Shown one piece after another: positions 8,543-16,909 of a stretch of DNA of 64,000 bases. This DNA comes from Methylobacterium oryzae (GTDB lineage: Bacteria > Pseudomonadota > Alphaproteobacteria > Rhizobiales > Beijerinckiaceae): positions 3,109,001 to 3,173,000 of the forward strand of contig NZ_CP090349.1 in assembly GCF_021398735.1 (NCBI RefSeq), given 5' to 3'. A model generated the notes under the pieces. The model ran no database searches. It was not told the DNA's origin and saw nothing but the letters and a program-made list of their open reading frames with translations. The first letter of the stretch is position 1, and every line of letters begins with the position of its first letter. Position numbers and translations under genes: made by a program.

Positions 8543-8790
8543 GTCCGTCCTCCAGATTCGTCCGTGATGTCCCGGCTTACCGGGCCATTCGTTCATCTCC
8601 AGTTAAGGGAAGAATATGGCTGATGCAAGGTCACGAGGCCTGTCCGGAGCCTCTTGGACCGCCCGTACGGCGCCGCCAAGCTTCCGCGCGATCCCGTCAA
8701 ACCTCTGAAACGAAACACTTTTTCAGAGAGCCTGTGACATCGGCGCATCGGAGTACCGATCCGGTCGCGCGGCGGCGATTCCGGATCCGG

Positions 8791-8834
8791 CCGTTCAGGA
8801 AGGCCGGACTTTCCTGAACGGATCCGTTCAGGAA
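8791..8834. terminator. Hairpin and direct repeat downstream of recG
   Basis: CCGTTCAGGAA (8791-8801) pairs with TTCCTGAACGG (8811-8821). A third copy, CCGTTCAGGAA, lies at 8824-8834, just after the recG stop codon. It probably terminates recG. Confidence 0.5.
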
Positions 8835-8839
8835 ACCGT

Positions 8840-11059
8840 TCATCCGGCCCCGATCAGCCGGATCGCGGCCTCCCGCTCGAACAGGTAGAGCAGCACCCGC
8901 AGCGCCTGTCCCCGCGGACTCTTGAGGCCGGGATCGCGCTCCACGATCATCCGCGCGTCGTCGCGGGCGGCCTCCAGCAGGGCGGCGTCGCTCTCCAGCC
9001 GCGCCAGCCGGAACGCCGCCATGCCGGATTGCCGGGTTCCGAGCACCTCGCCCTCGCCGCGCAGCTTCAGATCGGCCTCGGCGATGCGGAAGCCGTCCTC
9101 GCTCGCGCGCATCATCTCCAGCCGGGCCCGGGACACCTGCCCGAGGGGCCCCCGGTAGAGCAGCAGGCACGAGGAGGCCTTCGAGCCGCGCCCGACCCGG
9201 CCGCGGAGCTGGTGCAGCTGCGCCAGCCCGAAGCGCTCCGCGTGCTCGATCACCATGATGGTGGCCTCGGGCACGTCAACCCCGACCTCCACCACCGTGG
9301 TCGAGACCAGGAGCTTGGTCTCCCCGGCGGCGAACCGCGCCATGGCGGCGTCCTTCTCGGGGCCGGGCATCTTGCCGTGGATCAGCCCGACCGCGTCGCC
9401 GAAGTGCTTCCGCAGATCGTCGAAGCGCTCGGCCGCGGCGGCGAGGTCGACGAACTCCGATTCCTCCACCAGCGGGCAGATCCAGTAGACCCGCTCGCCC
9501 CCGGCGATCGCCCGGGCGAGGCCGGCCACGACCTCGTCGATCCGCTCGGTCGGCAGCGTGATCGTCCGGATCGGCTGCCGGCCGGCGGGTTTCTCGTCGA
9601 GGATCGAGACGTCCATGTCGCCGAAGAAGGTCAGCGCCAGGGTGCGGGGGATCGGCGTCGCGGTCATGACCAGGAAGTCCACCGCCTCGCCCTTGGCGCC
9701 GAGCGCGAGGCGCTGGTGGACGCCGAACCGGTGCTGCTCGTCCACCACCGCGAGGCCGAGGTCGCGGAACGTCACCGCCTCCTGGAACAGGGCGTGGGTG
9801 CCGACGAGGATGTCGATCTCGCCCGCGGCGAGGTCGGCCAGCGTGCTCTTGCGCTCCGCGGCCCGGTCGCGGCCGGTCATCAGGCGCAGGCGCAGGGGGC
9901 CGGCCAGCGGCCTCAGCCGCTCGAAATGCTGCCGCGCCAGGATCTCGGTGGGCGCCATCAGGGCGGCCTGACGCCCGGCCTCGACCGCCGAGGCCATGGC
10001 GAGCAGGGCCACCGCGGTCTTGCCCGAGCCGACATCGCCCTGGAGCAGGCGCAGCATCCGCCGGGGCGCCGCGAGGTCGGCGCGGATCTCCGCCACCGCC
10101 CGGCCTTGCGCGCCGGTCAGCGCGAAGGGGAGGGCGGCCTCGAGGCGCCCGCTCAGGGCGCCGTCGCCGGCATTGACCCGGCCGGCCTTGCGCCGCTGGC
10201 GGGCGCGCAGGAGCGCCAGCGCCAGCTGCGAGGCGAGGAGCTCGTCGTAGGCGAGCCGCTTCCGGGACGGCGTCGCGGGCGGCGGCTGGAGCGGGTCCTC
10301 GGCCTTCGGCGGCGCCTCCTCGGGGCGGTGCTCGAGGCGGAGCGCGTCCGCGAAGGCGGGCAGGCGGTTCCGCTCCAGCCAGGCCGGGTCCTGCCATTCC
10401 GGCAGGACCGGCAGCCGGTCGAGGGCCGCGACCGCGAGCTTGTTGATCGCCCGGGAGGTCAGCCCCTCGGTGGCGCCGTAGACCGGCTCGACGGCGGGGA
10501 GTTCCGCGAGGCCCGCCTCGTCCACGATCCGCGACGGGTGGATCATCTGGCGGGTGCCGTCCCAGAGGTCGATCCGGCCGGTGATGTAGCGGTGCGACCC
10601 GAGCGGCAGCATCTTCTCCACCCGGGCGCGGGGCATGCCGAAGAAGACCAGGGAGATGTCGCCGGAGGCATCCTCCACCAGCACCCGGTGCGGGCGCCGG
10701 CCGGGCCCGGCCTGGGCCGGGCGGTGCGCCACCACGGTGACGCCGATCGTCACCGGCTCGCCGGTGGGGGCCTCGCTGATCGAGCCCATGAGCTTCCGCG
10801 CCACGCCGCCCTGGGGCAGGTGGAACAGCAGGTCCACGACCCGGGCCTCGCGCTCGGGGGTGCCGAGCAGCTTCTCGATGAGCGGCGCCATCTTCGGCCC
10901 GATCCCCGGCAGGGCGCGGGCCGGCGCGAAGAGCGGGTCGAGGATGCTCGGCCGCAGGGGCGGGGCGACGGCAGGCGCGGGGGCGGCCTCCGCCGCCGGC
11001 GCCTCGGCCGTGTCGGAATCCTTCAAGGCCGGGTCCTGAGTCGCGCGTGCATCTGTCAT
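8840..11059 (-). CDS. recG: ATP-dependent DNA helicase RecG
   Basis: A 739-residue superfamily 2 helicase that remodels stalled replication forks and Holliday junctions. The sequence shows the N-terminal wedge/OB region (LDPLFAPARALPGIGPKMA; HRPAQAGPGRRPHRVLVEDASG), Walker A LLQGDVGSGKTAVALLA, the DEQH box VVDEQHRFGVHQR, motif III LVMTATPIPRTLAL, and the C-terminal helicase motifs STTVVEVGVDVPEATIM and QLRGRVGRG. Length fits the family. The start is uncertain: ATG 11059 (MTDARATQ) is taken; the Ala/Pro-rich first 45 residues are poorly conserved. In many alphaproteobacteria recG, sdhE and mfd are neighbours; here sdhE and mfd lie about 15-18 kb away. Confidence 0.95.
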   Translation of the reverse strand: MTDARATQDPALKDSDTAEAPAAEAAPAPAVAPPLRPSILDPLFAPARALPGIGPKMAPLIEKLLGTPEREARVVDLLFHLPQGGVARKLMGSISEAPTGEPVTIGVTVVAHRPAQAGPGRRPHRVLVEDASGDISLVFFGMPRARVEKMLPLGSHRYITGRIDLWDGTRQMIHPSRIVDEAGLAELPAVEPVYGATEGLTSRAINKLAVAALDRLPVLPEWQDPAWLERNRLPAFADALRLEHRPEEAPPKAEDPLQPPPATPSRKRLAYDELLASQLALALLRARQRRKAGRVNAGDGALSGRLEAALPFALTGAQGRAVAEIRADLAAPRRMLRLLQGDVGSGKTAVALLAMASAVEAGRQAALMAPTEILARQHFERLRPLAGPLRLRLMTGRDRAAERKSTLADLAAGEIDILVGTHALFQEAVTFRDLGLAVVDEQHRFGVHQRLALGAKGEAVDFLVMTATPIPRTLALTFFGDMDVSILDEKPAGRQPIRTITLPTERIDEVVAGLARAIAGGERVYWICPLVEESEFVDLAAAAERFDDLRKHFGDAVGLIHGKMPGPEKDAAMARFAAGETKLLVSTTVVEVGVDVPEATIMVIEHAERFGLAQLHQLRGRVGRGSKASSCLLLYRGPLGQVSRARLEMMRASEDGFRIAEADLKLRGEGEVLGTRQSGMAAFRLARLESDAALLEAARDDARMIVERDPGLKSPRGQALRVLLYLFEREAAIRLIGAG

Positions 11060-11157
11060 GGCGGTTCGGCGGACATGGTGCCGGAGGCGCCTTATCATCC
11101 GGTGCATCCCGGCGCGCCAGTGCGGCAGGATGGAGACCGACCCCGGAGACCGAATCC

Positions 11158-12042
11158 ATGGCCCGCGACTTCCTGCCGGGTTTCGACCGGCACCGGATCG
11201 AGACCGCGCCCGGCGTGACGATCAACGCCCGCTCGGCCGGGTCCGGGCCGCCGGTGCTGCTCCTGCACGGCCACCCGCAGACCCTGTCGACGTGGCTCCA
11301 CGTCGCGCCGCGCCTCGCCGAGCGGCACGCCGTGGTGGCGATGGATCTGCGCGGCTACGGCGATTCGGCCAAGCCCCCGGGCGGCGAGCGCCACGTCGCC
11401 TATTCCAAGCGCGCCATGGCGGCCGACGCGGTGGCGGTGATGCGGGCGCTCGGCCACGAAAGGTTCGCGGTGGTCGGCCACGATCGGGGCGGGCGCGTCG
11501 CCCACCGCCTCGCCCTGGATCATGCGCAGGCCGTGGAGCGGATCGCCGTGTTCGACATCGCGCCGACCGCGACCATGTACGCGCGCACCGACAAGGATTT
11601 CGCCACACGCTATTTCTGGTGGTTCTTCTTCATCCAGCCCTATCCCCTCCCGGAGACGCTGATCGGGGCCGATCCGGAATACTTCCTGCGCCACCACGTC
11701 GAGGGCCAGTCGAAGACCCCCGGCTCGACCCCGCCGGAGCTCTTCGCCGAGTACCTGCGCTGCTATTCCGACCCGGCCTGCCGCCACGCGATCTGCGAGG
11801 ATTACCGGGCGGCCGCCGGGATCGACCTGGAGCACGACGCGGCCGATGCCGAGGCCCGGATCACCGCGCCGCTGCTGGCGCTCTGGGGCGCGAAGGGCGT
11901 GGTCGGCCGGACCTACGACGTGCTGGAGACGTGGCGCGAGAAGGCGACCGACGTGTCGGGCCGGGCGCTGGATTGCGGCCACACCCTCCAGGAGGAGCGG
12001 CCGGACACGGTTGTCTCGGAGCTTGCGGCGTTCCTGGGTTGA
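11158..12042 (+). CDS. Alpha/beta hydrolase, haloacetate dehalogenase-like
   Basis: A 294-residue alpha/beta hydrolase close to fluoroacetate/haloacetate dehalogenases. HGHPQT gives the oxyanion region. The nucleophile elbow GHDRGGRVAHR has the Asp-Arg-x-x-Arg arrangement that holds the nucleophile and the substrate carboxylate in that family. CEDYRAA and CGHTLQEE match the conserved tyrosine and the catalytic histidine. By eye the halide-pocket histidine of characterised fluoroacetate dehalogenases (YHWSF) is phenylalanine here (YFWWF), although the tryptophan is kept. It may therefore prefer chloro/bromoacetate or act as an epoxide hydrolase. ATG 11158 starts the conserved part. It diverges from recG. 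Confidence 0.8.
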   Translation: MARDFLPGFDRHRIETAPGVTINARSAGSGPPVLLLHGHPQTLSTWLHVAPRLAERHAVVAMDLRGYGDSAKPPGGERHVAYSKRAMAADAVAVMRALGHERFAVVGHDRGGRVAHRLALDHAQAVERIAVFDIAPTATMYARTDKDFATRYFWWFFFIQPYPLPETLIGADPEYFLRHHVEGQSKTPGSTPPELFAEYLRCYSDPACRHAICEDYRAAAGIDLEHDAADAEARITAPLLALWGAKGVVGRTYDVLETWREKATDVSGRALDCGHTLQEERPDTVVSELAAFLG

Positions 12043-12156
12043 CGGACTGCGGCGCCGTGGCCCCGCGTCGCCGGTCTTGGCAGATCCGCTGAAAAGCGCA
12101 GATACGAGACGTGCCGGGCTCGCGAACAGCGTCCCCGGTTGATGACTTCGACACCG

Positions 12157-12245
12157 CCGTCATCGCGAGCGGAGCGAAGCGACCCAGGGTGGCACCAGGC
12201 TTCCTGACGTCCCGCTGCCCCGGGTCGCTCCGCTCGCGAGGACGG
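12157..12245. repeat. Intergenic repeat family I, full copy
   Basis: The left arm 12157-12185 (CCGTCATCGCGAGCGGAGCG onward) is inverted at 12222-12245 (GGGTCGCTCCGCTCGCGAGG onward) around a loop of about 36 bases with GACGTCCCGCTGCC. It lies between two same-strand genes. Confidence 0.8.
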
Positions 12246-12323
12246 GGCCGCGCATCAACCGGAACCTTGGGAAGCCCGACGCCACACTGTCCCGAGCGGG
12301 ACGCGTCGATCGTGCAGGACACC

Positions 12324-13538
12324 ATGCCGGAGGACACAAACACCGTCTTCGAGGTCGCCGTGGTCGGGGCCGGGGCCGCGGGGCTCGCCGCCGCCCTGGC
12401 GGTCGCCCGCGAAGGGATCCCCACGGCGCTGGTCGGGCGCCACGCCCCGGTGGCGGACGGACGGACCGTCGCGCTCCTCGACGGGTCGGTGCGCTTCCTG
12501 GACGCGCTCGGCGCCTGGGAGGCGGTGGCGCCGCACGCGAGCCCGCTCTGCACGCTGCAGATCGTCGACGACACCGGCAGCCTGTTCCGGCCGCCGCCGG
12601 CGCGGTTCCGCGCCGCCGAGATCGGCCTCGACGCCTTCGGGTGGAACGTCGAGAGCGCCCGCTTGGTCGAGAGCCTGCGCGCCCGCGCCCGGGCGCAGGA
12701 CAACCTCACCCTGGTCGAGGCGGACGCCGCCGGCGCCGTGCCCGGCGAGGCGGCCGCCCGCGTCGCGCTGGCGGACGGGCGTGCCGTCGAGGCCCGGCTC
12801 GTGGTGGGGGCCGACGGGGCCCGCTCGCCGCTGCGGGCCGCCAGCGGCGTCCGCGTGCGCGACTGGACCTACCCGCAGAGCGCCATCACCACGATCCTGG
12901 CCCACGCGCGCCCGCACCGCGACGTCTCCACCGAGTTCCACACCCGGTCGGGGCCCTTCACCCTGGTGCCGCTGCCCGGCGGCCACCGGTCCAGCCTCGT
13001 CTGGGTGACCGGGGAGGGGGCGGCCCGGCGGCTCGCCGCCCTCGACGACGCGGCGCTGGGGCAGGCGGTGGAGCGGCAGGCCCGGGCGATGCTCGGCGCC
13101 ATGCGGGTCGACGGCCCCCGCGGCCTCGTGCCGATGCGCGGCCTCGCGGTGGCGACCCCCGTGGCCCCGCGGCTGGCGCTGATCGGGGAGGCGGCCCACG
13201 TCTTCCCGCCGATCGGCGCGCAGGGGCTCAATCTCGGCCTGCGCGACGCCGCGACCCTGCGCGACGCGGTGCTGGCCGCCGTCCGCGACCGCCGCGATCC
13301 CGGCTCCCGCGCCGTGCTCGACGGCTACGCGCGGGCGCGCCGCGTCGACACGGCCGCGCGCACCGCCGCGGTCGATCTCCTCAACCGCAGCCTGCTCACC
13401 GACCTGCTGCCGGTCGACGCGCTGCGCGGTCTCGGCCTGCTGGCGATGACGCAGCTCGGACCGCTGCGGCGCCTGGTGATGCGGGAGGGCGTGCTGCCCC
13501 GGATCGGCGCGCCGGAGCTGATGCGCGCGGCGCGCTAG
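12324..13538 (+). CDS. UbiH/UbiF/VisC-family FAD-dependent monooxygenase
   Basis: A 404-residue flavoprotein hydroxylase of the ubiquinone-biosynthesis type. The N-terminal Rossmann motif is VGAGAAGLAAALAVAREG. The middle motif ARLVVGADGARSPLR (DG motif) contacts FAD and NAD(P)H. The C-terminal LIGEAAHVFPPIGAQGLNLG corresponds to the GDAAH-P motif, with glutamate replacing aspartate. These enzymes add hydroxyls to the ubiquinone ring. The order of domains and the length fit UbiH/UbiL, but I cannot say which ring position it modifies. The frame is open far upstream through a repeat; ATG 12324 is the first start at the conserved N-terminus, with only a weak AGGA upstream. Confidence 0.85.
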   Translation: MPEDTNTVFEVAVVGAGAAGLAAALAVAREGIPTALVGRHAPVADGRTVALLDGSVRFLDALGAWEAVAPHASPLCTLQIVDDTGSLFRPPPARFRAAEIGLDAFGWNVESARLVESLRARARAQDNLTLVEADAAGAVPGEAAARVALADGRAVEARLVVGADGARSPLRAASGVRVRDWTYPQSAITTILAHARPHRDVSTEFHTRSGPFTLVPLPGGHRSSLVWVTGEGAARRLAALDDAALGQAVERQARAMLGAMRVDGPRGLVPMRGLAVATPVAPRLALIGEAAHVFPPIGAQGLNLGLRDAATLRDAVLAAVRDRRDPGSRAVLDGYARARRVDTAARTAAVDLLNRSLLTDLLPVDALRGLGLLAMTQLGPLRRLVMREGVLPRIGAPELMRAAR

Positions 13539-13567
13539 GACCGTTCCCGATCGTCTCGCGCCAGCGG

Positions 13568-13602
13568 CGCCCCCTTTCCCGCGCGGGAGAGGGGACCCGC
13601 GC
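13568..13602. repeat. Intergenic repeat family II copy
   Basis: Contains CCCTTTCCCGCGCGGGAGAG followed by GGGACCCGCGC, a hairpin-forming sequence shared with copies at 21.0, 21.1 and 52.4 kb. It lies between convergent genes and may help termination. Confidence 0.65.
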
Positions 13603-13715
13603 CTCGTGCGGCACCGGCAGTGACAGGGAGCGGTCGGACGGCGCTTCCCGGAGGCGGCCTCAGGCCCGGCGCGAGCGCCCGGACGCCGCGACCTCGGCGC
13701 GCGCCGGGGCGGGCC

Positions 13716-14060
13716 TCAGAGATCCGGCTGGGCGGCGACGTAGGCGCCGAGCCGGGTCGCGAGATCGACCGGGCCGCCGCCTCGGGCCTCGCCCGAATCA
13801 CCGATGAGGATCACCGGGATGCCGCGCTCGCGCAGCTGGCCGCGGAGGCGGGCCGCGCGGCGGGCGTAGGCGGGATTCCGGCGGGTGGGCGCCTGGAGCA
13901 GCACGGCCGCCGGACGGGCGATCACGGTCAGGACGTCGTCGGCCGCCTCCATCGAGGCGGTCACGCTCGCGTATCCGAGGCTGGCCAGCTCGCCCGAGAG
14001 GGACCGGTCCACGGCGCGGACGCCGTCGTCGACCACGAGCACTTGTTGCAGCGCACCCAT
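13716..14060 (-). CDS. Receiver-like protein without phosphoacceptor aspartate
   Basis: A 114-residue protein with the layout of a CheY-like receiver domain and nothing else. VLVVDDGVRAVD is the first strand with the acidic pair. PAAVLLQAPTRRNP corresponds to the strand normally carrying the phosphorylated aspartate (LLD), but glutamine stands there. IPVILIGDSGEARGGG is the strand-4 region. It is probably a pseudo-receiver that binds a partner without phosphorylation. ATG 14060 follows GGAG at reasonable distance. It is transcribed alone, convergent to the monooxygenase. A rapidly diverging or decaying receiver is the alternative. Confidence 0.6.
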   Translation of the reverse strand: MGALQQVLVVDDGVRAVDRSLSGELASLGYASVTASMEAADDVLTVIARPAAVLLQAPTRRNPAYARRAARLRGQLRERGIPVILIGDSGEARGGGPVDLATRLGAYVAAQPDL

Positions 14061-14221
14061 AAGCTTGAGCGGTACTCCATCCCGGACGGCTTGGAAAGAT
14101 AGCCGTCACGACAATCCGATGCAGAACCCGCGAAGAGGCGGATCGGATCCGTCGGTTCGTGTGCAGATGCGAGATTATCCGCGCCGCCTGAGTGCCGGAT
14201 GAACCGGCGATCGTCCGCCGT

Positions 14222-15538
14222 TCAGGCGGAGGGGACGGTCGCGACGGTGGCGGCGATCGCCGCGACCGCCCCGTTCGCGCCCCCGTCCGCGCGGAGCGGG
14301 CGGAAGCCCGTGCTTCGCCACGCCAGGGGGTCCGTCGCCGGGATCACGCCGCGGGTGAGCGGGGAGGCGGCGCAGGCCGCCCCCCGGCAGGCGAGGTCGC
14401 CGTCGGCGCCGGCGGCGAGGTCCAGGAGATCGCGGGGTAGGAAGGCCTGCCCGGGCTCGGCCAGGGTCGCGGCGAGGTCGTCCGGGCCGGGGCGGGTCAG
14501 TACGAGCGCCTCACCCAGGACCAGCGAATCGAGGCGCTGCGGGCCCGCGGGCCCGGCGCCCCGCGGGGTCAGCCGGGCGGGCGCGCGGTGGACCACGTCG
14601 AGGACCCGGACGGTCCAGGGCAGCGGCAGGGCAGCGAGAGCCGATTCGACCCGCGCCGGGACCACCAGCCGGGTCGGAACCGGCCGCAGCAGGGCGGCGC
14701 GGAACCCGGTCTCGTCGAAGGGCAGAACGGTCTCCAGGCCGGCGCCGGCCGCCAGGGCGGTGCCCAGGCCGGTCACGAGGCCGCGCAGGTCGTGGCCGGG
14801 CAGGAGCGTCAGGACCCGCTCGTCCGCGGTCAGGGGCAGCGCGTCGAGATGGGCGGCGACCGCCGCCGCCAGCGCCGCGGCGGTGCGGTAGACCGGCCGG
14901 CCGGGATCGCCGCCCGCGAAGGTGACGAGGCCGCGGCCCGGCGCCGGCTCGACCACACCCCGCTCCAGGGCCATCGCGTCGAGGCTGATCACGCCGTCCG
15001 GCACGCTCGGGCCGAAGGCCGCGAGGTAGCGCAGGGCGAAATGGCGCATGGCCGCGCGGGTGAGGTCCTCGGCGGGCCGGCGCGCGCCGCGGCGGCCCTC
15101 CGTCAGCACAGCGACGAGGCCCGCGGCCTCGATCCCGGCAGAGAGCTCCGCCTCGTCCCAGAGGGCGGGCATCGCGCAGGGCAGGTGGCCGGCCGCCTCG
15201 ACGGCGAGGTGGGCGAGGGCCGATTCGGCACCGCCCGAATACCATAGCCCGATCCGGCTGCCGGCCGGGAGCCGCCACGCGGCGATCCCGCGGGCGAGCC
15301 GACCGACGATCTCGGCGGCGGCCGCGTAGGTCCAGGTGATGGACGGGCGCCCGCACCACGCGACCCGGTCCCCCGAATCACGCAGGAGGGTGCGCTGCGG
15401 GCCCGCCAGGGCGGCGGCGAACAGGCGGGTCGCGAGACCGTCGGACAGGCGTCCGGACAGGACTCCGGACAGGCCGTCGGGCCCGTCCTCGGATCGCGCG
15501 GACGCGTCCGGTGCGGCGTCTTCCGCCCACTCCGCCAC
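14222..15538 (-). CDS. Degenerate AMP-binding (acyl-CoA synthetase-like) protein
   Basis: About 438 residues resembling the N-terminal domain of acyl-adenylate enzymes: TWTYAAAAEIVGRLARGIAAW (TYxEL-like start), an LWYSGGAESALAHLAVEAAG segment, and ADERVLTLLPGHDLRGLVTGLG. The ATP-binding A3 motif (usually TSGTTGxPK) reads TFAGGDPGRPVY, without the hydroxyl residues and lysine. The C-terminal mobile domain is absent. It is unlikely to be a normal acyl-CoA ligase and may be a binding protein or decaying gene. The start is uncertain; GTG 15538 is suggested because sequence further upstream is low complexity. Divergent from ialB. Confidence 0.6.
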   Translation of the reverse strand: MAEWAEDAAPDASARSEDGPDGLSGVLSGRLSDGLATRLFAAALAGPQRTLLRDSGDRVAWCGRPSITWTYAAAAEIVGRLARGIAAWRLPAGSRIGLWYSGGAESALAHLAVEAAGHLPCAMPALWDEAELSAGIEAAGLVAVLTEGRRGARRPAEDLTRAAMRHFALRYLAAFGPSVPDGVISLDAMALERGVVEPAPGRGLVTFAGGDPGRPVYRTAAALAAAVAAHLDALPLTADERVLTLLPGHDLRGLVTGLGTALAAGAGLETVLPFDETGFRAALLRPVPTRLVVPARVESALAALPLPWTVRVLDVVHRAPARLTPRGAGPAGPQRLDSLVLGEALVLTRPGPDDLAATLAEPGQAFLPRDLLDLAAGADGDLACRGAACAASPLTRGVIPATDPLAWRSTGFRPLRADGGANGAVAAIAATVATVPSA

Positions 15539-16040
15539 CGCCAACGCGCTCAAACCCGCCGCCCCCGCCGATCCTGCAGAACGCCTATCATCTCGGCCCG
15601 ACAGGGTTAACCGACCGCTAAGAGCGGCCGCGCCGCTGGACGCCGCCGATCGCTGCCGGAGGGCGTCCGGAAGGCCTTCGGCGGCGTCCGGCGGCGCGGC
15701 CCGATCACGCGCTCGTGCCTCGCGGCCGCGCAACGTCGCGCTTGCGGCCGGGCGGATGGGAGCCTATCGGGGGCCGGGCGCGGTCGGGACGGTTCCGACA
15801 GCTTCCCCGGCCGCGGTGTCATGCCTTCGCCTCATTCGAGGGGAAAGGCAGGCCGCCCGGTCGCCGGGGAGAGGGATGCGCGCAGACGGCGCCCGTCCCG
15901 CCCGATGGCCGGACCGATTCATCCGGAGTTCCGGGCGGCGCGCCAACGCGGCGGGCAGCCGGACGCTCCGGCGGACCTGCCGCCAGGCCGGCTCCGCATC
16001 CTGCCAGCCACACCACGTCTCTTCCAAGGGGTCAGAGCCG
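15539..16040. other. Divergent intergenic region
   Basis: About 500 bp between the AMP-binding-like gene and ialB. It is GC-rich. Open frames across it are arginine/proline-rich and unlikely to be coding. It should hold both promoters, but I see no recognisable operator. Confidence 0.4.
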
Positions 16041-16820
16041 ATGTCCTTCACCCGCACCGCGACGCTCGCCCGCGCCGCCCTCCTCGGCCTCGCGGGCCTC
16101 GGTCTCGCGGCCGCGCCGGCCCTGGCGCAGCCGAAGAAGCCCGCCGCGCCCGCGCCGGCCGCCCCGGCGCCGACCGCCCCGGGCACCCCCGCGGCCAACA
16201 CCCCGGCCGCCCAGACGGGCCCGCAGATCGTCGCGGTGAAGTCCGAGCCGAGCCAGGCCGACTGGACCAAGGTCTGCGGCAAGGACCAGGGTTCGGGCAC
16301 CGACATCTGCTACACGACCCGCGACTTCGTGTCCGACCAGGGCCAGCCGGTGCTGGCCGTGGCGGTCTACGAGATGAAGAACGCCGCCCAGAAGCAGGAG
16401 GTGCGCGTGGTGCGCTACCTGCTGCCGCTCGGCCTGCTGCTGCAGCCGGGCATCCGCTTCAGCGTCGACGGCCAGGCGGCGACCGCCGGCCGCTTCGCGG
16501 TCTGCTTCCCGAACGGCTGCTTCGCCGAGGCCGGCGGTGTCGATGCCGGCGTGATCGCCGCGATGAAGAAGGGCACGACCCTGAACGTCTCGGTTCAGAA
16601 CCAGACCCAGCGCGAGGTCACCTTCGCGGTGCCGCTGGCCGGCTTCGGCAAGGCCTTCGACGGCCCGGCCATCGACCCGAAGGTCCTCGAGGAACAGCAG
16701 AAGAAGCTCCAGGCGGAGCTGGAGAAGCGCTCCGAGGATATGCGCAAGAAGCTCGAGCAGCAGCAGGGCGCCGCCCCGGCCGCCGGCGCGGCTCCGGCGC
16801 CGGCCCCGGCCGCCAAGTAA
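16041..16820 (+). CDS. ialB: Invasion-associated locus B (IalB) family protein
   Basis: A 259-residue exported protein. The signal peptide (1-29, ending APALA-Q) is followed by an Ala/Pro-rich linker (30-65) and the IalB domain (about 70-205). That domain has four cysteines in two pairs (KVCGKDQG and TDICYT; VCFPNGC), likely disulphides in the periplasm. The C-terminus is a charged coiled coil (LEEQQKKLQAELEKRSEDM) with an Ala/Pro tail. IalB was named in Bartonella, but homologues are common in non-pathogenic Rhizobiales and the role is unknown. AGGGG stands about 10 bases before ATG 16041. A perfect palindrome just after the stop probably ends the transcript. Confidence 0.9.
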   Translation: MSFTRTATLARAALLGLAGLGLAAAPALAQPKKPAAPAPAAPAPTAPGTPAANTPAAQTGPQIVAVKSEPSQADWTKVCGKDQGSGTDICYTTRDFVSDQGQPVLAVAVYEMKNAAQKQEVRVVRYLLPLGLLLQPGIRFSVDGQAATAGRFAVCFPNGCFAEAGGVDAGVIAAMKKGTTLNVSVQNQTQREVTFAVPLAGFGKAFDGPAIDPKVLEEQQKKLQAELEKRSEDMRKKLEQQQGAAPAAGAAPAPAPAAK

Positions 16821-16828
16821 GCGCCATC

Positions 16829-16848
16829 GACCCGCCGCGCGGCGGGTC
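16829..16848 (+). terminator. Terminator hairpin after ialB
   Basis: GACCCGCCGC followed directly by GCGGCGGGTC is a perfect 20-bp palindrome beginning 8 bases after the ialB stop codon, in front of the convergent DUF4424 gene. Confidence 0.65.
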
Positions 16849-16909
16849 CGTACCGGGGGCCGGGCCGCGAGGTCCGGCCCTTCGCGTTCGAGCCGCCCGG
16901 CGACGGGAC

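Noticed and set aside
8826..8841. GTTC...GTTC pair resembling a LexA box after recG
   Set aside because: The spacer is eight bases rather than seven, and it lies at the end of recG, not in a promoter.
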